A DNA stretch of 35,891 nucleotides, taken from contig JAKABX010000007.1 in assembly GCA_021796545.1 (NCBI GenBank), forward strand, positions 1 to 35,891, read 5' to 3'. The DNA is from Actinomycetes bacterium (lineage in GTDB: Bacteria; Actinomycetota; Acidimicrobiia; Acidimicrobiales; Bog-793). Within the stretch, counting starts at the first letter, position 1. Every line of letters begins with the position of its first letter. This document shows, piece by piece, positions 28,429-35,891 of this stretch. The notes under the pieces were generated by a model. The model had not been told where the DNA came from, did not search any database, and saw only the letters and a list, made by a program, of their open reading frames with translations. Position numbers and translations under genes: made by a program.

Positions 28429-31275
28429 GTGACGAGCGACCCGGACGACCTCCGCCATCTCCTCGAGCGCAGCGTCGCCGGTGAGGTGTGCTTCGACGCC
28501 GGGACCCGTGCCGTCTACGCGACGGACTCCTCCAACTACCGCCACGTCCCCCTCGGCGTGGTCTTCCCCCGTGACGCCGACGACGTCTCCGCCGCGCTCG
28601 AAGCCTGCCGGGCCGCCGGCGCGCCCGTGGTCGGGCGCGGCGCGGGCACCAGCCTCGCCGGGCAGGCCTGCAACGAGGCGGTCGTCATCGACACGAGCCG
28701 CCACCTGACCCGCATCCTCGCGCTCGACCCCGAGGCGCGCGTCGCCCGGGTCGAGCCGGGCGTCGTCCTCGACGACCTGAGGCGTGCCGCCGAGGCCCAC
28801 GGGCTCACCTTCGGACCCGATCCCGCGACGCACGCCTGGTGCACCCTCGGCGGGATGATCGGCAACAACTCCTGTGGCGCGCACGGGCTCGTCGCGGGCA
28901 AGACCGTCGACAACGTCGAAGCGCTCACGGTCCTCACCTTCGCCGGCGCGCGCCTCGAGTGCGGTGCCGGGGAGTCCGCGCTCGGCGACGGCGCCGAGGC
29001 GCGGCGGATCGGCGAGGCGCTGCGCGCGCTCGTGGACGACGCCGGGGACCTCGTGCGTGCGCACTTCCCCGTGCTCGCCCGGCGCGTCTCGGGCTACAAC
29101 CTCGATGCGCTTCTGCCCGAGAACGGCTTCCACGTCGCCCGGGCGCTGGTCGGTACCGAGTCGACGTGCGCGCTCACCCTCGCCGCGACGCTGCGGCTCG
29201 TGGAGAGTCCCCCCGAGCGCCGCCTCGTCGTGCTCGGCTACGCGGACGTCTTCGCCGCGGCCGACGCCGTGCCCGGCCTGCTCGCGCCCGGCGTCGTCGC
29301 GCTCGAGGGTTTCGACGAGACGCTCGTGCGCCAGATGCGCGCGGGCCGGCTCCACCTCGACAAGCTCGGCCTGCTCCCCGAGGGGCGCGGCTGGCTGCTC
29401 GTCGAGATCGGGGCCGGCGACGCCCTCGAGGCGGACGCGCTCGCCGCCGGGCTCGCCGCCGGTGCCCGGGACACGACGGGCGCCGCGGTCTTCTCCGACC
29501 CCGGCGCCCAGCGCGCGCTGTGGGCGATCCGGGAGTCCGGCCTCGGCGCGACGGCCCGCCCCACCACTGGCGCGCCGAACTTCGAGGGCTGGGAGGACGC
29601 CGCGGTGCCCCCCGAGCGGCTCGGGGCGTACCTGAGGGGGATCGAGGAGCTCTGGCACCACTACGGCTACAGCGGTGCGTGGTACGGGCACTTCGGCCAG
29701 GGTTGCGTCCACACCCGCAACAACTTCGACTTCTCGCACCCGGGGGGCGTCGCGCGCTTTCGCGCGTACGTCGAGGAGGCCGCCGCACTGTGCGTGGGAC
29801 TGGGCGGCTCGCTCTCGGGCGAGCACGGCGACGGCCAGGCGCGCGCCGAGCTGCTCGAGAAGATGTTCGGCCGAGAGCTCGTCGCCGCCTTCGAGCGCTT
29901 CAAGGACGTCTTCGACCCGGACAACAAGATGAACCCCGGCCGGGTCGTCCGGCCGCGCCCGCTCGACGCGGACCTCCACTTCGGCCCCGGCTACCGCCGC
30001 GTCTCCCTCGGTCCGACGCGCTTCGCGCTCGCGGCGGACGGGGGCAGCCTGCAACAGGCGGCCGAGCGTTGCGTCGGGGTCGGGCGCTGCCGGAGCGTCG
30101 GGGTCGGCACGATGTGCCCCTCGTTCCGGGCGACCGGCGACGAGCGCCACTCGACACGAGGGCGCGCCAAGCTGCTCGTCGAGATGCTCCAGGGCGAGAC
30201 GACGCCGGCGAGCTGGCGCAACGAGGACGTGCGCCAGGCCCTCGAGCTCTGTCTGTCGTGCAAGGCCTGCGCGCACGAGTGCCCGACCCGGGTCGACATG
30301 GCGACCTACAAGGCGGAGTTCCTCTCGCACTACTACGCGGGGCGCCTCCGCCCCGCGTCGAGCTACGTCCTCGGCCTGCTGCCCGTGCTCCTGCGGGTGG
30401 CGTCCGGCGCGCCGCGCCTCGCCAACGTGCTCGCCGGCGAGCACCGGCTCGGCCGGGCGCTGCGCCGGCGCGTCGGCCTGTCGAGCGCGCGGCGCGTGCC
30501 GCCGCTCGCGCCCCGCCCGTTCCGCCGGACCCGCACGCCGCCGACGGGGGCCTCGGCGCCGAGCGTCGTCGTGTTCTGCGACACCTTCTCGGACAACTAC
30601 CTCCCCGAGCGCGCCGCGGCGGCCGTCTCCCTCCTCGAGCGCCTCGGGGAGCGCGTCGTCGTCCCCCGCCGCTTCGCGTGCTGCGGCCGTCCCCTGTTCG
30701 ACCAGGGAATGCTCGCGACCGCGCGGCGCGCGCTGCGGCGCACGCTGTCGGTCCTCGAGCCCTACCTCGAAGCGGAGCTGCCCGTCGTGGTCCTCGAGCC
30801 GACCTGCCTCGCGACCATGCGCGACGAGCTCGTCGAGCTGCTCCCCGACGACCCGCGCGCAACACGCCTCGCGCGCCGGGCCCGCACCCTCGCCGAGCAT
30901 CTCTCGACCCTGCCGGCACCGACCCTCGAGAACGCGGGCCCGGTCGCCGCGCTCCACGTCCACTGCCACCAGCGGGCGACCGCCGGGGACGACGCCGAGC
31001 GGGAGCTGCTGCGGCGCTGGGGGCTCGCAGCCGACGTGCTCGACACCGGGTGCTGCGGGCTCGCCGGCGGTTTCGGTTTCACCGCCGGCCACGAGGAGGT
31101 CTCCCGCCGCGTCGCCGAGCAGGACTTCCTGCCCGCACTGGCCGACGTCCCCGACGCGACCCTCGTCACCGACGGCTTCTCGTGCGCCCTCCAGGCCGCC
31201 GAGCTCGCCGGGCGCCCGGCGCGCCACCTCGCGCAGTGGCTCCTCGCCGCGCTCGGGGACGAGCCGGCGCGCTGA
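28429..31275 (+). CDS. FAD-linked oxidase / Fe-S fusion (D-lactate or D-2-hydroxyglutarate dehydrogenase-like, YdiJ type)
   Basis: GVVFPRDADDVSAALEACRAAGAPVVGRGAGTSLAGQAC; IGNNSCGAHGLVAGKTVDNVE; SGEHGDGQAR; LCLSCKACAHECPTRVDM; CCG motifs FACCGRPLFDQ and DTGCCGLAGGFGF. Confidence 0.93.
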   Translation: MTSDPDDLRHLLERSVAGEVCFDAGTRAVYATDSSNYRHVPLGVVFPRDADDVSAALEACRAAGAPVVGRGAGTSLAGQACNEAVVIDTSRHLTRILALDPEARVARVEPGVVLDDLRRAAEAHGLTFGPDPATHAWCTLGGMIGNNSCGAHGLVAGKTVDNVEALTVLTFAGARLECGAGESALGDGAEARRIGEALRALVDDAGDLVRAHFPVLARRVSGYNLDALLPENGFHVARALVGTESTCALTLAATLRLVESPPERRLVVLGYADVFAAADAVPGLLAPGVVALEGFDETLVRQMRAGRLHLDKLGLLPEGRGWLLVEIGAGDALEADALAAGLAAGARDTTGAAVFSDPGAQRALWAIRESGLGATARPTTGAPNFEGWEDAAVPPERLGAYLRGIEELWHHYGYSGAWYGHFGQGCVHTRNNFDFSHPGGVARFRAYVEEAAALCVGLGGSLSGEHGDGQARAELLEKMFGRELVAAFERFKDVFDPDNKMNPGRVVRPRPLDADLHFGPGYRRVSLGPTRFALAADGGSLQQAAERCVGVGRCRSVGVGTMCPSFRATGDERHSTRGRAKLLVEMLQGETTPASWRNEDVRQALELCLSCKACAHECPTRVDMATYKAEFLSHYYAGRLRPASSYVLGLLPVLLRVASGAPRLANVLAGEHRLGRALRRRVGLSSARRVPPLAPRPFRRTRTPPTGASAPSVVVFCDTFSDNYLPERAAAAVSLLERLGERVVVPRRFACCGRPLFDQGMLATARRALRRTLSVLEPYLEAELPVVVLEPTCLATMRDELVELLPDDPRATRLARRARTLAEHLSTLPAPTLENAGPVAALHVHCHQRATAGDDAERELLRRWGLAADVLDTGCCGLAGGFGFTAGHEEVSRRVAEQDFLPALADVPDATLVTDGFSCALQAAELAGRPARHLAQWLLAALGDEPAR

Positions 31276-31369
31276 CACGCGCCCCGTTTGGCTCCTGCAC
31301 CCGCCGGCGGGCGACCCGTCCGGCAGCGGGGAGACCGACGGGCCCACGACCAGGGTGCCGGGGGTGAGA

Positions 31370-33214
31370 ATGGGCGCCATGGCGCGCTTTGTCACCGAGC
31401 TGCTCGAGACCCGCTCCAGCTTCCTCGCCGACGTCGAGCCGGTCGGCGAAGGCGGGGAGCCCCGCCTCCTCATCCGCTTCGACCTCACCGGGACGATGCA
31501 GCTCTACGAGCTCACCCCCGGCTCGGAGCCCGTCGCCAAGAGCGCGCTCCCCGACCCGGTGAGCGAGGCCCGCTACGTGCCCGGACGGCGCGCCGCCGTG
31601 GTCGCCGTCGACCGGGGCGGTGACGAGCGGCACCAGCTCTACCTCCTCGACCTCGAGCGCGACGCGCCCTCTGGCGCGCGGGCAGAGCTGACGGCGCTCA
31701 CCGCAGACGACCGCTTCGTGCACCGCCTCGCCGGGATCTCCCCGGACGGCACGACCGTCGCCTTCGTCTCCAACCGGCGCAACGGTGTCGACTTCGACCT
31801 GTGGCTCGCCGACCTCGCCGGCGGCGCGGACCGGCTCCTCTACGCCGGGGGCGGCTGGTGCCAGCCGGCGGGCGGGTTCTCGCCCGACGGGCGCACGGTC
31901 GCGCTGGCGCGCCCCGGGGCACGCCCGCTCGACGCGGACCTCCTGCTCGTCGACGTCGAGTCGGGTGCGGTCACGCTCCCCCTGCCCCACCCCGACGAGG
32001 CCGCCGAGGTGGGGGCACCGGCGTGGGTCGGCGCCGGGCGCTTCTTCGTCGCCCACAACATCGGCCGGGACTTCACCGCCGTCGCCGGGGCCACCGCCGC
32101 CGGCGCGGGAGCGGTGCTCGTGCGCACCGGCGAGGACGCGGACGCCGACGTGGTGGCGAGCGCGGACGGCTCGACGCTCGTCGTCCTCGAGAACCGCAAC
32201 GGCACGGACCGCCTCTCCTGGCGCGACGCCGCCGGCACGGTGCTCGAAGAGGTCCCCCTCCCCGAGGCGGGCGTCGTGCGCTCGCACCTCATCGCCCCGC
32301 CGCGGCTGGCCGCAGACGGCAGCCGCCTGTACTTCACGCTCTCCAGCCCCCGCCTCGCCGGCGACGTCTTCGTCCACGTGCGCGGCGCCGAGAGCGTCAA
32401 GCGCCTGACCAGAAGCCCGGCGCCGCTGCCCGCCGAGGCCCTCGCGCTGCCCGAGGCGGCGACGATCACGAGCTTCGACGGCGAACGCCTGCCGCTGCAC
32501 TGCTACCGCCCCGCGGCACACGACGGGCCCCCGCCGGTCGTCGTCCTCATCCACGGCGGCCCGGAGTCCCAGTCGCTCCTCTCGTTCAATCCGGTGATCC
32601 AGGGGCTCGTCGGCGCGGGCTACGCCGTCGTCGTCCCCAACGTCCGGGGCTCGACCGGCTACGGCAAGCGCTACGCCGGCCTCGACGACACGACCCGACG
32701 CCTCGACGCGGTGCGCGACCTCGCCGCCGTCCACGCCTACCTCGCCCCCGCCGGCCTCGACGCGTCGCGCGCCGCGCTGTGGGGCGGCTCCTACGGCGGC
32801 TACATGGTGCTCGCGGGGCTCGCCTTCCAGCCCGAGCTGTGGGCGGCCGGCGTCGACATCGTCGGGATCTCGGACCTCGTCACCTTCCTCGAGAACACCT
32901 CGGACTACCGACGGGCGCACCGCGAGCGCGAGTACGGCTCGCTGTCGAGCGACCGCGCGTTCCTCGAGGCGGCGTCGCCGCTTCGCCACGTCGAAGAGAT
33001 CCGCGCGCCGCTGTTCGTCATCCACGGCCGCAACGACCCCCGCGTCCCCGTCGGCGAGGCCGAACAGATCGCGGCAAGCCTGCGCGCGCGGGGCGTGGCC
33101 TGCGAGCTCGTCATCTACGAGGACGAGGGCCACGGCCTCGCCCGCCTGCACAACCGCCTCGACGCCTACCCCCGCGCCGCGGCCTTCCTCGACGAGGTGC
33201 TCCGGGGCGCCTGA
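31370..33214 (+). CDS. S9 family peptidase (prolyl oligopeptidase / acylaminoacyl-peptidase-like)
   Basis: WD40-like N-term (GISPDGTTVAFVSNRRNG, GGFSPDGRTVALARPG) and hydrolase with GGSYGGYMVLAGLAF and HGRNDPRVPVGEAEQI, DEGHGLARLHNR. Confidence 0.95.
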   Translation: MGAMARFVTELLETRSSFLADVEPVGEGGEPRLLIRFDLTGTMQLYELTPGSEPVAKSALPDPVSEARYVPGRRAAVVAVDRGGDERHQLYLLDLERDAPSGARAELTALTADDRFVHRLAGISPDGTTVAFVSNRRNGVDFDLWLADLAGGADRLLYAGGGWCQPAGGFSPDGRTVALARPGARPLDADLLLVDVESGAVTLPLPHPDEAAEVGAPAWVGAGRFFVAHNIGRDFTAVAGATAAGAGAVLVRTGEDADADVVASADGSTLVVLENRNGTDRLSWRDAAGTVLEEVPLPEAGVVRSHLIAPPRLAADGSRLYFTLSSPRLAGDVFVHVRGAESVKRLTRSPAPLPAEALALPEAATITSFDGERLPLHCYRPAAHDGPPPVVVLIHGGPESQSLLSFNPVIQGLVGAGYAVVVPNVRGSTGYGKRYAGLDDTTRRLDAVRDLAAVHAYLAPAGLDASRAALWGGSYGGYMVLAGLAFQPELWAAGVDIVGISDLVTFLENTSDYRRAHREREYGSLSSDRAFLEAASPLRHVEEIRAPLFVIHGRNDPRVPVGEAEQIAASLRARGVACELVIYEDEGHGLARLHNRLDAYPRAAAFLDEVLRGA

Positions 33215-33337
33215 GGGAAGCCGGCTCGCACTCTGCTCACAGACTCAAGTCAGGATCTTCACGGCCGTTTGACACGATGACGGCGCGTACCGCCTCGCCG
33301 GCGCGCGGGGAAGGGCCATCCGACAAGGAGGGGAAGC

Positions 33338-34294
33338 ATGCACGCAGCAGCAGGCTCGACGGACCGGGGTGCCCGTCGGCGCACGCGCGGTCTCGTCATG
33401 GGTGCCGGGCTCCTCGCCGCGGCGCTCGGCGCCGGCGTGACCGGTGCCGTCGCGAGCGCGGCGACCGGCCACGTCGTCCGCCACGACGGCGAGCACGGCG
33501 GGATCTCGGGCACGGTCACAACCGCACCGAGCGCGCTCGGCGCATCGGGGAGCTTCACCATCTCGCGCGACGGCACGTCGGTGACGGTCGACTACACGGT
33601 GGGGGCCACGGGAGCAACCACGTTCTTCGAGCGCGGCGTCACGGCACCCACGGCCGCGAACGTCCTGGTCGGCGACCGGGTCGTCGTTTCGGGCCCGGTG
33701 ACGACGAGCAGCGGCACGACCAGCGTCGCGGCGACGAGCATCTGGATCATCGCCCCCGAGGGCCGGGAGCTCGAGGGCCTCGTCGGCACCGTCAACACCT
33801 CCGGGGGGAGCTTCACGCTCGAGCGGGGCAGCCAGCAGTTCACCGTCGACGTGAGCACCACCACCACCTACCGCGAGCGCGGCGTCACCAACGCGAGCTT
33901 CGCCAACATCCAAAGCGGTGACCGGGTGCACGTCCGCGGCAGCTTCGCGACCGGGACGAACAACACCGTCGTCTTCAACGCGGCCGCGGTCGCCATCGAG
34001 CCCGTGCCGCTCGTCAGCTTCGTCGGCACCGTGGGCACGATCACGACGACCTCGGGGACGACGAGCTTCACCCTCGTGACCGGTGAGCACGAGCCGGTGA
34101 CCGTCGAGATGGCGTCCACGGTGTCGCCCTTCGACGCGCCCTCGGTGACGCCGCCCACCACGACCGTGGCGACGGGCGACACCGTCGTCGTCGTCGGGAG
34201 CCGTGGTGACGGGGCGCTCGTCCCGCACCACCACGGTGAGGTCATCAGCGCAGCCGACGTCGTCATCCTCGCCGTCGCGACGACGACTCCCTGA
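33338..34294 (+). CDS. Exported protein with repeated DUF5666-like beta domains
   Basis: TM/signal GLVMGAGLLAAALGAGVTGAVASAA; repeated GTV...GSFT(I/L)xR...V.V..TT.(F/Y).ERGVT..(T/S)(A/F)AN...GDRV.V.G; RBS AAGGAGGGG. Confidence 0.75.
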   Translation: MHAAAGSTDRGARRRTRGLVMGAGLLAAALGAGVTGAVASAATGHVVRHDGEHGGISGTVTTAPSALGASGSFTISRDGTSVTVDYTVGATGATTFFERGVTAPTAANVLVGDRVVVSGPVTTSSGTTSVAATSIWIIAPEGRELEGLVGTVNTSGGSFTLERGSQQFTVDVSTTTTYRERGVTNASFANIQSGDRVHVRGSFATGTNNTVVFNAAAVAIEPVPLVSFVGTVGTITTTSGTTSFTLVTGEHEPVTVEMASTVSPFDAPSVTPPTTTVATGDTVVVVGSRGDGALVPHHHGEVISAADVVILAVATTTP

Positions 34295-34317
34295 TCAACA
34301 GATCAACAACGGTCTCC

Positions 34318-34359
34318 GGGCCCGACCCGGGCGTGCGCACGCGCGTCCGGGTCGGGCCC
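34318..34359. terminator. Hairpin GGGCCCGACCCGG-16 nt-CCGGGTCGGGCCC between convergent genes
   Basis: 13-bp perfect stem (34318-34330 / 34347-34359). Confidence 0.75.
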
Positions 34360-34367
34360 GCCGCGCG

Positions 34368-35414
34368 TCACAGCCCGAAGAGGCGCCCCTGCAGCACCAC
34401 CGGTGCCGTCGCCGTGGCCGCGTCGAGCGGCTCGTAGCCGGGCAGCGCCGCAAAGGGGGTGTCGAGATAGACCTTGGCCTCGGGCGCGCCGACGAAGCGC
34501 CCGTGCGACCAGCGGACCTCGACGTGCCCGCGGATCTCGGTGGCCTGGCGCGCCGCCCGGTCGCGCACGGTCGCCGACCAGGAGACCTCGGGCTGGCCCG
34601 CCGGGCGCGGGGCGACGGAGAAGTCCGCCAGCGCGAAGCGCCGGTGCCAGTCCCAGGTCGAGCCAACCCGCAGGGCGACCGCGCTCGTCGCGTCGCTGCC
34701 GAGGACGAAGTAGGTCGCCTGGCCGACGCGCAGCAGCCGCCAGACCAGCTGGAGCGCGGCCCGCGGCGTCGTGAGCGCCGCCGACCAGCGCGCGGCCGAC
34801 GCGTCGGCGACCGCCGCGCACAGCTCGGCCCATCGCTCGGCGAGCGCGTCGGGCAGCGTGCGCGCGCCGAGGTGCGCGCGCAGGCGGTGCTGGTCGGCCC
34901 TCGTGAGCGCGGCGGCCTCCTCCGGCAGCGTCGCGTCGGCGGCGATCGCGCGCGCGGCGCCATAGAACGCGGCGTAGGGGCCCGGCGCGACCTGTGCGAA
35001 CCAGTTGCCCGCGCCGCGCGCCTCACCGGCGAGCAGCCGGTCGAAGAGCCGCTCCGGCCCGGCGTTGACGAGGATGTGGGAGAGGTACTTGCAGCTGACG
35101 AGGTAGACGTGGTCGACGCGCAGGTCCGCGGGCAGCACGTCGTCGCCCGGCGGACGGTGCGGACCGCGCCACTCGACGAGTTGCGGACGCCGGCCGCGCA
35201 GTCCACCGGGCGCCTCGAGGAACGCCCGGCCGTTCGCGAACGCCGCCTCGTACGCGCGCCGGTGCGCGCCGGCGGCGTCCGCGAGACGGGCGAAGGTGGC
35301 CTCGGGCACGTCGACGAGCTCGGCCGGCCGGTGCGAAAGGACGGCGTGCGGATCGGCCCCGAGCATCCCGAGGGCGGTGCCGAGCTCGGTGACCTCGGTC
35401 AGCGCAGCGGGCAA
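34368..35414 (-). CDS. Hypothetical protein, possible nuclease-fold protein
   Basis: Long ORF with protein-like composition; motif DLRVDHVYLVSCKYLSHILVNAGPERLFDRLL. Start uncertain. Confidence 0.55.
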   Translation of the reverse strand: MPAALTEVTELGTALGMLGADPHAVLSHRPAELVDVPEATFARLADAAGAHRRAYEAAFANGRAFLEAPGGLRGRRPQLVEWRGPHRPPGDDVLPADLRVDHVYLVSCKYLSHILVNAGPERLFDRLLAGEARGAGNWFAQVAPGPYAAFYGAARAIAADATLPEEAAALTRADQHRLRAHLGARTLPDALAERWAELCAAVADASAARWSAALTTPRAALQLVWRLLRVGQATYFVLGSDATSAVALRVGSTWDWHRRFALADFSVAPRPAGQPEVSWSATVRDRAARQATEIRGHVEVRWSHGRFVGAPEAKVYLDTPFAALPGYEPLDAATATAPVVLQGRLFGL

Positions 35415-35432
35415 AAGGGGCCGGCCCCGGCC

Positions 35433-35891
35433 TCAGCGCGCGCTGCGCTTCAGGTCCGCGGCCCTCCAGAAGCCCGGCAGGGGACGGGTCTCGCGGCCCG
35501 ACGCGTAGCGGGCGAGGCGCTCGGCGGCAGGGGGGTCGAACAGGTCGACGACGTCGAAGAACGCGTCGGGGCCCGCGGCCCGCAGCGCCGTGTCGCCCTC
35601 CCCGGGACGACGCGGCAGCTGGGTCGTGAGCAGGACCAGGCGCGCGGCGCCTTCCGCCCGTCCCCGCAGCGCGTGGGCGCGCCCGAGGCTGCGCCAGACG
35701 ACGTCGCTGCGCTGGAGCCCGCCGCGCTGGGAGGTGTGCGCGCCCCCGACGTCGAACAGCCAGCGCCGCCCGGCGCGGTCCTCGGCGACAAAGCTCACCG
35801 TGACCCCCGTGTGCGGCACCCGGGCGTCTTCGGCCGTCACCGCGAATCCCGCCGCGCGCAGCGCCGCGTCTGCGAGGCGCACCGCCGACTC
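35433..35891 (-). CDS. C-terminal part of a protein with possible PD-(D/E)xK-like or methyltransferase-associated domain (5' end probably outside window)
   Basis: LADAALRAAGFAVTAEDARVPHTGVTVSFVAEDRAGRRWLFDVGGAHTSQRGGLQRSDVVWRSLGRAHAL...RLVLLTTQLP; frame remains open to the window edge. Confidence 0.55.
   Translation of the reverse strand, partial: ESAVRLADAALRAAGFAVTAEDARVPHTGVTVSFVAEDRAGRRWLFDVGGAHTSQRGGLQRSDVVWRSLGRAHALRGRAEGAARLVLLTTQLPRRPGEGDTALRAAGPDAFFDVVDLFDPPAAERLARYASGRETRPLPGFWRAADLKRSAR

Noticed and set aside
28108-31488. 1126-aa minus-strand ORF
   Set aside because: Antisense to the well-supported FAD/Fe-S oxidoreductase; low-complexity composition.
31166-33151. 661-aa minus-strand ORF
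   Set aside because: Antisense to the S9 peptidase with catalytic motifs on the plus strand.
1-35891. CRISPR arrays, rRNA genes, prophage modules
   Set aside because: No spaced direct repeats, no rRNA-like sequence, and no phage structural or integrase genes recognised.

Overview
High-GC, actinobacterial-looking chromosomal window, read by eye with no database searches. Left half (about 1.6-17.6 kb): class II (B12-dependent) ribonucleotide reductase, frameshifted RtcA, Mut7-C RNase, PlsC-like acyltransferase, a decayed MerB-like gene, an Hsp20/XRE-cupin operon, a MacB/LolD-type ABC exporter, a DUF1876 protein, a polX-archease-rtcB gene string with overlapping stop/start codons, dodecin, and a phosphoribosyltransferase/dienelactone-hydrolase fusion. 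This gene set closely resembles members of the M. tuberculosis DosR dormancy regulon (NrdZ Rv0570, Rv0571c, Hsp20/HspX, DUF1876 Rv1738/Rv2632c, RtcB Rv2631 and its neighbour Rv2630), gathered here in about 16 kb. DosR-box-like palindromes lie in two or three intergenic regions. Right half: a kinase-like membrane sensor without a catalytic domain, a secreted Big_1-type repeat protein, an MMPL exporter divergent from a CsoR-family regulator that lacks the Cu-ligand His, an IS5-type transposase remnant, a D-2-hydroxyacid dehydrogenase-type FAD/Fe-S protein, an S9 peptidase, a DUF5666-like exported protein, and a candidate nuclease pair at the edge. At least eight single-base losses cluster in four genes (rtcA, merB-like, polX, transposase), while neighbouring long genes are intact.
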